In this document: piece by piece, positions 46,211 to 53,146 of the stretch
How positions within the stretch are numbered: the stretch's first letter is position 1
Layout of the letters: each line of letters starts with the position of its first letter
Source of the DNA: Chitinophagaceae bacterium
GTDB lineage: Bacteria; Bacteroidota; Bacteroidia; Chitinophagales; UBA10324
DNA: 64,000 nucleotides
Reading direction: 5' to 3'
NCBI GenBank assembly: GCA_016717285.1
Contig: JADKFU010000004.1
Coordinates: forward strand, 310,001-374,000
Translations under genes and position numbers: made by a program
Notes under the pieces: generated by a model
The model's input: the letters and a program-made list of their open reading frames with translations, nothing else
Told to the model about the DNA's origin: nothing
The model's database searches: none

Positions 46211-47163
46211 TACAGCAAAGATATGCCGTGCTTTGCTTCAAACGCTTCGCAATTTTCACGGTATAATTTTAATACCCGAAACTGAAACCCCTGCGGATGG
46301 TGTTTTGATACATCTTTGCGCGAGCGCATGTTCACTTCAAATTCTTCTTCATTAAAGCCAGGAAATTTTTTCTTCCAATGATTTACGGTTGCTTTGTAAA
46401 AATAACGGTCGAGCCATTCACCTAAAGCAGTATTAAGCAACTTTTCAAAAATCGTTTTTAAGAATCCATCCTTTTTATCCGCCAGCATTTGATTACGCAG
46501 TGAAGCATTGGGATAAAAATCCTTTACCCACGAATTCACCGCAATAAATTCTTCATAAAGATTGAAGTTATAGAATGGAATCAACGTGATCATTTCCGTA
46601 GCAGTAAAAATATTCTTATCAGGAATTTCAAGGTTTTCAGTGTCAATGAAATAATTAACGCAGAAATATTTTTTCGAATTCAGCAGGAAAATCTTTTTAT
46701 AAAGAATAAGCAGTGAACGGCACACCCACAAACGATTGGGTGCGGTGATGATGAAAAAGTCGATGTCAGTGCTTTCATCAAAATAGTTTTTCGATAATGA
46801 ACCTGACACACAAACACTTCGCACATAGGGAAATCGTGCGATCAACGAAGCTCTTCCGGCAGCTTTATTCATCATTTGAGCGGCCATCTGATTGCCTCTT
46901 TTTCTGCGGAGTATCAGTTGCTGATCGTCCTTTAAGAGGTAAAATCCATCACAATAAAAGACACATTCCTGTTCACACAATGACTGAAGGCGGTCTGTAA
47001 GTTCTTGCTCATTGCAGCCTGTCTGCCGGCAATGGTAAAGAATTTCTGAAACGGTTAAAGGATAGCGGAACAAGTCGTAATACAACAATACTTTCAGTGC
47101 AGAGGCCGTAAGTGATGCAGCAGCAACAGCATCATTTTCAGCAATGTTGGCGGTGGCGGACAA
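46210..47163 (-). CDS. Nucleotidyltransferase-fold protein coupled to radical SAM gene
   Basis: A 317-residue protein with the polymerase-beta nucleotidyltransferase signature: SGSLSKNYFDESTDIDFFIIT, that is GS at 121-122 with aspartates 133 and 135. An N-terminal winged-helix-like segment (LLYYDLFRYPLTVSEILYHC) precedes it; the C-terminal half is basic and aromatic. The family includes nucleotide-adding and antitoxin-like enzymes. The only reasonable start is TTG at 47163 (LSATANIAEN); no ATG occurs before residue 97. Its tight coupling to the radical SAM gene suggests a shared pathway, but I do not recognise one. Confidence 0.78.
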   Translation of the reverse strand: MSATANIAENDAVAAASLTASALKVLLYYDLFRYPLTVSEILYHCRQTGCNEQELTDRLQSLCEQECVFYCDGFYLLKDDQQLILRRKRGNQMAAQMMNKAAGRASLIARFPYVRSVCVSGSLSKNYFDESTDIDFFIITAPNRLWVCRSLLILYKKIFLLNSKKYFCVNYFIDTENLEIPDKNIFTATEMITLIPFYNFNLYEEFIAVNSWVKDFYPNASLRNQMLADKKDGFLKTIFEKLLNTALGEWLDRYFYKATVNHWKKKFPGFNEEEFEVNMRSRKDVSKHHPQGFQFRVLKLYRENCEAFEAKHGISLL

Positions 47164-47366
47164 TAGGTCGCTTTTTGAGGTATTGTGAAAGAATTACATG
47201 GAAAAATTGAATCGCAAATTTAACATTACAAAGTGCCGTGCATCTAAAACTGTAAGATGGAAAATTAAGGAATTGCATAAACACTTTCATAACGAAAAAA
47301 GTCAAACGCTTGTCATTTTGAGTAGGTAGCATCAGATCAATACAGATTATCCCACTTCTAAAAAAT

Positions 47367-48029
47367 TCAATTCTTAACTACTTCAAAAATATAATTCGAT
47401 TCTCCCCAGAACTTTTTACAGCTCGCTTCCTGCATCCTGAATTTATTTGCACGTGCAATGCTTTCAATCCGAACCAAATCGCATTCCTCTGACAACACCA
47501 TAAATAAGTTTGTTGCAGCATGCATGAACGGGGCAAGCTCTGAAAATAATTTTTCAAAATATTCAAAGTGCTCTCCGCAATACCAGGCAAGAGCCGCATC
47601 GGAGCCCGGCTGCTTTGGATAGTATGGTGGATTGATCACAATGAAATCAAAGGTGCAAACCGGAAGGGTATCGAAAAGATCACTGTGAACTACTTCAACA
47701 TTTGAATGGAGCAATGATTTATTCAGCAAGAGATTTTCAATTGCCTTTGTACCAAGATCTGATGCGGTAACTTTTGCACCGTGCTGTTCAACAATAAAAG
47801 AAAGCATGCCTGTTCCTGCACCGAGTTCGAGCACTGACTTTTTATCCAGATTAAATTGCAACAAATGTTGTATCAGGTATTTACTGCTGAAATAAAAACC
47901 CGGATGAAAAACTCCCGGAAGCACCTGGATAGAAATGTTTGCATAGCGATATGTCCGCTGCTTTGAAAGGTATCTTTCGAGCCACGGCCGGAAGGCATAC
48001 CGCGCAATAAATCCGGGAAGTGATTTCAT
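47367..48029 (-). CDS. Class I SAM-dependent methyltransferase (HemK/RsmC-like)
   Basis: A 220-residue enzyme with motif I VLELGAGTG at 66-74, the acidic ASDLGTKAIENL and the DPPY-type catalytic motif INPPYYPKQ (132-140). NPPY is typical of N-methylation of glutamine, adenine or guanine in protein or nucleic acid. It lacks the HemK N-terminal domain, so it is a short form. The upstream segment FHPGFYFSSKYL fits proteins of the TrmN6/PrmC-like group. A 203-bp gap separates it from the nucleotidyltransferase gene on the same strand. Confidence 0.85.
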   Translation of the reverse strand: MKSLPGFIARYAFRPWLERYLSKQRTYRYANISIQVLPGVFHPGFYFSSKYLIQHLLQFNLDKKSVLELGAGTGMLSFIVEQHGAKVTASDLGTKAIENLLLNKSLLHSNVEVVHSDLFDTLPVCTFDFIVINPPYYPKQPGSDAALAWYCGEHFEYFEKLFSELAPFMHAATNLFMVLSEECDLVRIESIARANKFRMQEASCKKFWGESNYIFEVVKN

Positions 48030-48188
48030 GAAAAGTTAATTCCGAAAGGTAGCCGTTTCAGTAAAGCCACCACAAGTTTTTATGCGCAAATATTTTCCGG
48101 TATTCAATATTGATTATTTTTAGTTTCACTCCCTGATTGATATTCGTTCAACAGGAATCTCATAGAAAAATTACTACCGCATATTCAG

Positions 48189-50267
48189 ATGGCAGCTTCA
48201 GCAAAAAAGAATTTCAGAAAGCAAAAATTGCAGGAGCAACCACCATCTGTCAGTAAGGTATTACCTGAATTTGCGCCGACAGATGATATTACCATTGGAA
48301 AATTTGTGATTCCCTCGAAGCCTGTTTATTGGTTCAGTCTCGTTGCCATGAGCTTGTTTTTATTGATGGGTGCCTTTCGGATGGGCGTTCCTGCCGATAC
48401 TCCTATTGATTATGCTTATGGAAAAGCCACCCTCAGTTACTTTAAGACCTTTGGTGCAGACACTTCTTACGCTGCACTTAAAGTAAATGAAACAAGCTTC
48501 CCGGATCAAAAATATTATGGCGCCTTGTTTGAAATGCTCGCACCTGCTATCAATGTAGTTATCCGGCCTGCGAATCCATTTATCACCCATCATATTTTAT
48601 GCGCTTTGGCAGGCATCGTATTATTGCTGTTTACCGGCTTGATTGCAAAACAGTTGAAGGGTTGGAGTTCAGGACTGTTAGCACTGTGGCTTATTTTTCT
48701 TACACCTGTTGTTTCGGGTAATGCCTTTTTTAATTCAAAAGATATTCCTTTCGCTGCGGCGTTCGCTGCAGGATTTTATTACCTGCTGCTTTTTTTAGAA
48801 ACACTTCCGGCAGTACGCAGGACCACATTGCTTGCAATTGCCCTGAGCGTGGCGGCGGCAGTTTCCATTCGTATCAGTGGCATACTGTTACCAGCGTATC
48901 TTGGATTTTTTACACTTGGCTGGTATTTTTTTTCAGCCGATAAAAAAGAAAGGCCGGAACTGCTCAAAAAATGCTTTGTTCCGCTACTGGTTGTTTTATC
49001 AGCGGGCACATTGGCTGCATTGCTTACGTATCCAAACTTCTGGCACGAGGGACTGGCACATATTACCGAAGGACTTGCTACCACAAAAAAGTTTCAGCAC
49101 AATATTTCAATGCTGTATGACAACAAGATCTGGTCATCGCAGAAAATAGATACCGATTCTTACCTGCTGCATTTAATTTACATGACGGTGCCTGAAGTGA
49201 TGATGATCGGATTTGTAATCTCAGCCGCCATATTGCTGTCGCGCAAACATCACTTCAAAAAAGCATTTAACTGGATGTTGTTTTACGCTGCTGTTTTCCC
49301 CGTGGCGTATGTGATGCTCGTACATGCACCCATTTACAACGGATGGCGGCATGTGCTGTTTGCTTATCCGTTTGTGGTGGTCATCACGTCGCTTGGATTA
49401 ACACAAGCGCTTATGCTTATCAGGAAACCGGTCTTCAAATATTTGATGGCGGGATTGCTGACCATTTCGATGATTGATCTATTAGTTTGGCAGGTTCGTG
49501 CATTTCCGTACAACTATGTTTATTACAATCACTTAAGCGGTGGCTTGTCTGGTATCTATAAACATTACGATACTGATTATCAGCAACTGGCCACGCATGA
49601 TGGTGTTAAATGGTTGCTGGATAATGAACTGGTGGGAGATAAAAGAATAACCGTGCTCAGCAATAATGCAAACGCATTGCAGCTTGAATATGATTCCGCA
49701 AAAGTGAAGTTTGAATATGTTTCCATTAAAGACATGTGGGCCGTTGACTGGGATTATGCTGTTATCTCCACTGTGTTTCTGAATGAGAAAGCGATTGATG
49801 CCATGTTTCCGCCGTTTGGTACGATTCATACTATTGAACGATTCAACGTTCCGCTTTCCTTTATTGTGAAACGGGAAAGCAGGGATGAAATACAGATTTA
49901 CAGAATGATGAAAGCAGACAGCTTAGCAGCAGCCTCCGATCTGATAGAAAAAGCATTCAACACGAATAAAACCAATACTATGAGCTGGTATTGGAAAGCA
50001 TGTACACTTTATTTACAATCAGACTATAAAGGCTCACTGAAGTTACTGGCAGATTACAATCAATTGTTTCCTGAGCAGGATTACATCTATGAATTGACAG
50101 GATATAATTACTACTCCATGGGAAATTATTCAGAAGCGATTAAATTTCTGAATGTCGTTTACAAAAAAAATCCATCGCTGAGAGTCTATAACAAGATGAT
50201 TGGAGATTGCCTCGTAGGTCTCGGACATCCGGATCAGGCAAAGTTTTATTATGATAAACTGAGGTAA
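48189..50267 (+). CDS. GT-C membrane glycosyltransferase with C-terminal TPR repeats
   Basis: A 692-residue inner-membrane protein. A basic cytoplasmic N-terminus (~60 residues) precedes about 11 helices (residues ~66-450), an arrangement of the PMT/ArnT GT-C glycosyltransferases that use polyprenyl-phosphate sugars. The first external loop has acidic residues (VPADTPIDYAYG, FNSKDIPFAAAFAAGF), as expected for catalysis. Residues ~570-692 carry tetratricopeptide units (YELTGYNYYSMGNYSEAIKF, MIGDCLVGLGHPDQAKFYYDKLR). The protein diverges from the methyltransferase gene. Target glycan unknown. Confidence 0.8.
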   Translation: MAASAKKNFRKQKLQEQPPSVSKVLPEFAPTDDITIGKFVIPSKPVYWFSLVAMSLFLLMGAFRMGVPADTPIDYAYGKATLSYFKTFGADTSYAALKVNETSFPDQKYYGALFEMLAPAINVVIRPANPFITHHILCALAGIVLLLFTGLIAKQLKGWSSGLLALWLIFLTPVVSGNAFFNSKDIPFAAAFAAGFYYLLLFLETLPAVRRTTLLAIALSVAAAVSIRISGILLPAYLGFFTLGWYFFSADKKERPELLKKCFVPLLVVLSAGTLAALLTYPNFWHEGLAHITEGLATTKKFQHNISMLYDNKIWSSQKIDTDSYLLHLIYMTVPEVMMIGFVISAAILLSRKHHFKKAFNWMLFYAAVFPVAYVMLVHAPIYNGWRHVLFAYPFVVVITSLGLTQALMLIRKPVFKYLMAGLLTISMIDLLVWQVRAFPYNYVYYNHLSGGLSGIYKHYDTDYQQLATHDGVKWLLDNELVGDKRITVLSNNANALQLEYDSAKVKFEYVSIKDMWAVDWDYAVISTVFLNEKAIDAMFPPFGTIHTIERFNVPLSFIVKRESRDEIQIYRMMKADSLAAASDLIEKAFNTNKTNTMSWYWKACTLYLQSDYKGSLKLLADYNQLFPEQDYIYELTGYNYYSMGNYSEAIKFLNVVYKKNPSLRVYNKMIGDCLVGLGHPDQAKFYYDKLR

Positions 50268-50390
50268 CGGATTTGATTTACAATTCGGACAGTTGCATTT
50301 CAGCTATCAGTTTATTCTGTACGTCTCTTTACCGATATTATATTTATTTTTTAAGGGAGTAATTTTTTTCGTCCCTCTGCTTCCCCTCAT

Positions 50391-50415
50391 TGAGGAGTTG
50401 CTTCCTCAGTTTTTT
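50391..50415 (+). terminator. Possible terminator downstream of the glycosyltransferase gene
   Basis: TGAGGA (50391-50396) pairs with TCCTCA (50403-50408) and is followed by GTTTTTTG. The stem is short, and it lies 124 bases after the stop codon. Confidence 0.5.
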
Positions 50416-50503
50416 GCTTTTTATGAAAAATATTTTTTTCGGAAAAAGTTTGGCCCAATTTTCTCAATGACGTTGATCTTTTAACAAACAAAAAATATAA
50501 GAA

Positions 50504-50923
50504 ATGAAAAAGCAAATTTTAATAGTAACTATGGTTCTGGCTGCGTTTGGCTTTTCAGCTACTGCACAAACCAAGACTGTAGTTGAAGTGGACAATACTC
50601 CCGGATGGCATAAGATCGTTGAAACCACCGCTGATTTAAAAACAGATTTTGATGAAGTTGCGGTAATCGGTGCAGATCATTACAAAGCCATTAAGTTAAA
50701 GGCTACTGACAGCAACCTTGATCTCATGGACATCAAAATCATGTATGAAAATGAGACCACGCAGGACATTGAAGTGCGCAAGCTGATCAAGCAAGGTGAA
50801 TGGACACGTGAAGTGGACCTCGAAGGAAAAGATCGCGCCATTAAAAAGATCCGCATCACTTACAAGACGGTACCCAGCACAGCAAATGACAAAGCGCATC
50901 TTGAAATCTGGGGATTGAAGTAA
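50504..50923 (+). CDS. Small secreted DUF2541-like protein
   Basis: A 139-residue exported protein; the signal peptide ends at FSATAQ. The mature part (WHKIVETTADLKTDFDEVAVI, YKAIKLKATDSNLDLMDIKI, KLIKQGEWTREVDLEGKDRAIKKIRITYKT, AHLEIWGLK) has the beta-sandwich pattern of DUF2541/YaaI-like proteins. No catalytic residues are evident. It is followed by a clear terminator. Its last ~10 codons and the terminator are duplicated 170 bp further on. Confidence 0.72.
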   Translation: MKKQILIVTMVLAAFGFSATAQTKTVVEVDNTPGWHKIVETTADLKTDFDEVAVIGADHYKAIKLKATDSNLDLMDIKIMYENETTQDIEVRKLIKQGEWTREVDLEGKDRAIKKIRITYKTVPSTANDKAHLEIWGLK

Positions 50924-51147
50924 GCAACGATTATTTTTTTATAGTAAAGCCCATGTGTATGCATGGGCTTTTTTATTGTGGATGTTTGTTTACTTATCAT
51001 GAAAATCAGGGATTGAAAATCTTATGCTCAGTAGAACCGGATTGCAATCCGGTCCAGTGGAACAAAGCCCATCTTGAAATCTGGGGGTTGAAGTAAGCAA
51101 CGATTATTTATGAATTGTAAAAGCCCATGAGTATGCATGGGATTTCT
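50888..51147. repeat. Duplicated gene tail plus terminator flanking an 18-bp palindrome
   Basis: Copy 1 (50888-50975) covers the last codons, the stop and the terminator of the DUF2541-like gene. Copy 2 (51061-51147) repeats it: CATCTTGAAATCTGGGG, then TTGAAGTAAGCAACGATTAT, then AAGCCCATG-N6-CATGGG, with about ten changes. Between them ACCGGATTGCAATCCGGT (51036-51053) is a perfect palindrome. Confidence 0.8.
50946..50975 (+). terminator. Intrinsic terminator of the DUF2541-like gene
   Basis: AAAGCCCATG (50946-50955) pairs with CATGGGCTTT (50962-50971) around TGTATG, followed by TTT. A second, weaker copy lies at 51119-51147. Confidence 0.88.
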
Positions 51148-52662
51148 TCAAAACCCCTCCACTTCCGGCTGCCTATACTTTAGCCAGAATTTCTGCAACG
51201 CCTTGATCTCATACGGAAATTGATACCATTGCAAATGATAACGCAGTGAGGAGAATCCACTGATGATTTTTTTATTAATGGAAGTGAGCTTCACATCACT
51301 CACCGTCGGATAATAGCCATTCAATACGGTTTCAAAATTTTTGATCTTGTCGATCATGTACGGTTTCAGCCATGGAGTGAGTGGGTTTTTCCGCAGATCA
51401 AAATTTTCCCAATGCGGTGAGATCCAGTCTTCAAGTGTTTCTGGAAAATGAAATCCCTGCGCTTTCACACGGTTAAATAATTCAGATCCTTCAGTAGGCA
51501 CAGGAGAATACACGTAGATGATAATTTCTGTTTTCGGATTGATGGATTTTATTTCCCTGATAAAAGCAATGTCTTCATCAATCTGCCTGTTCACCTCTTC
51601 TTCCGTATCGCCCGGCGTTCCCAGCACAAAGGAGTATTCGGGAATGATGTCAAACTTCGACATACGCGCGGCGAACTTGCGTATCTGTTCGCCTGTTTGT
51701 GTGCCGCCTTTATCCATCTTTTTGAGGATGGCGTCGTTGCCTGTTTCCGCGCCAAAGAAAATCATTTTGCAACCTGCTTCGCGCATGGCTGCAATGGAAG
51801 CGTCTTCATATTTATCAATAGTGTCAATGCGGCCTTCTCCCCACCACACCACGTTTTCTTTCCTGATAAGGTTGGAAAATTCAACAGTGCGTTTTTCGGA
51901 TACGAAAAAATTATTGTCGTGGAACTCGATAGCGTCTCCACCAAAATTTTCTTTCAGGTATTTGATGTCGTTGTAAATACTGATGGCCGATTTCCCTTTC
52001 CACCGCGCGTTAAAAATGGGAACGATACCGCAGAACGCGCATTTAAACGGACAACCAATACTGGAGTGATAAGCGATGGTATGATTGCCGAGATAGGTTT
52101 TGCCCAGGTATTTTTTGATCGGATAAAATGTATCCAGTTTTTGATAGGGCAACGGTGGAAGCTCATCCTGATCATAGAGTTCATCCTTCGCTGTTTTTAT
52201 AATTTGCTCACCATCTTTGAAAATTAAATTGTTGACTTGCTTAATGGCTTCCACCTTCCCTTCATTTCGTTGTAACAATTGCAGCAGTTGCGGAAAAGTT
52301 TTATCACCCGGACCATATACCACATAGTCAACGTATCCCGCATTCAGCACCACACCTGATTGATTGGAAGCAAAGTAACCGCCCCAGATGATGATCACTT
52401 CCGGAAACAATGCTTTTACTTTTTTTGAAAATGGTATCGCTTGTTTCAACTGCGGTCCGGGCATTACAGAAAGCGCGAAGCAATTGAACGTATCGGTTTG
52501 CAGGTACAGTAAGATTTTTTGCCACGGATCCTTTTCAATATTTCCATCTACAATTGCGTAGTCGAAAATTCCATCAATACTCGCCGCCACCTGCAATACA
52601 GAATTGGGAATGCGTGGTTTGAAATTAGTGGCTCTTGGATTGAAGAGCAACACCTTATTCAT
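51148..52662 (-). CDS. B12-binding-type radical SAM protein, second paralogue
   Basis: A 504-residue enzyme using ATG at 52662 (MNKVLLFNPRATNF); the upstream in-frame ATG at 52680 adds an implausible MSSSST. An N-terminal cobalamin-binding-like domain (~1-140) precedes the cluster motif SIGCPFKCAFCG with Cys204, Cys208 and Cys211. The later blocks EGRIDTIDKYEDASIAAMREAGCKMIFFGAETG and YSFVLGTPGDTEEEVNRQI match the neighbouring enzyme at 44750-46210, so the two are paralogues of one subfamily (B12 radical SAM, Elp3-like barrel). Substrate unknown. It is monocistronic here. Confidence 0.85.
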   Translation of the reverse strand: MNKVLLFNPRATNFKPRIPNSVLQVAASIDGIFDYAIVDGNIEKDPWQKILLYLQTDTFNCFALSVMPGPQLKQAIPFSKKVKALFPEVIIIWGGYFASNQSGVVLNAGYVDYVVYGPGDKTFPQLLQLLQRNEGKVEAIKQVNNLIFKDGEQIIKTAKDELYDQDELPPLPYQKLDTFYPIKKYLGKTYLGNHTIAYHSSIGCPFKCAFCGIVPIFNARWKGKSAISIYNDIKYLKENFGGDAIEFHDNNFFVSEKRTVEFSNLIRKENVVWWGEGRIDTIDKYEDASIAAMREAGCKMIFFGAETGNDAILKKMDKGGTQTGEQIRKFAARMSKFDIIPEYSFVLGTPGDTEEEVNRQIDEDIAFIREIKSINPKTEIIIYVYSPVPTEGSELFNRVKAQGFHFPETLEDWISPHWENFDLRKNPLTPWLKPYMIDKIKNFETVLNGYYPTVSDVKLTSINKKIISGFSSLRYHLQWYQFPYEIKALQKFWLKYRQPEVEGF

Positions 52663-52818
52663 GGTTGATGATGACGACACGGCTTTAAATTACTATGTAT
52701 TTCTGATTACGGGTATTTTCTCGCTCGCAAGAAAACTGAGTCAATCAATTTCTGATTTAAAAGAATGCATACTATAAATTTTTTTGAAGCGTACATTTTC
52801 AGTATACATCTACGAATC

Positions 52819-52960
52819 TGTTTTGAAATCAATTAATTTTTTTACAATGCTATTTGGAACACCCTTTGGCTGCGCTCAGGGTTCGGCTTTGCAAGAAGCG
52901 CACCCTGAGCGCAGCCGAAGGGTAAGCGATGTAACAATTATATTGATTGATTTCAAAACA
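52819..52960. repeat. Nested 142-bp palindromic element
   Basis: The outer arms TGTTTTGAAATCAAT (52819-52833) and ATTGATTTCAAAACA (52946-52960) are perfect 15-bp inverted repeats. Inside, 22-base arms at 52861-52882 (ACCCTTTGGCTGCGCTCAGG...) and 52902-52923 (ACCCTGAGCGCAGCCGAAGG...) pair with one mismatch around a 19-base loop. The inner arm resembles the CCCTTCGGCTGCGCTCAGGG family I know as a widely scattered repeat. Only short, non-family ORFs cross it. It lies in a 484-bp spacer between divergent genes; the rest of that spacer shows nothing I recognise. Confidence 0.78.
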
Positions 52961-53146
52961 ACTTCTACGGTGTCCACAAAAAACTGCCGGTTCTTCGGAT
53001 CAAAAGCATTAACTGGTTTACTTCCAATCCCGGAAGCGAAAGTCAAAAGAACTGATAGTTTTCACTGAATCGAAATCAGAATTTTTTTGGCAGACTGACT
53101 AAATGTTGTTTCTTTAAATTCTTGTAACCCACTTACTTTTTACACC

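Noticed and set aside
50293..50484. 63-residue plus-strand ORF upstream of the DUF2541-like gene
   Set aside because: It is Phe/Leu-rich, overlaps the putative terminator hairpin and has no family.
44750..52662. Known natural-product or ladderane-type gene cluster
   Set aside because: No ketosynthase, acyl-carrier protein or other signature enzyme is present; the link remains an open question only.
52784..53068. 94-residue ORF crossing the nested palindrome
   Set aside because: Much of it is the translation of the palindromic arms; there is no start context or family.
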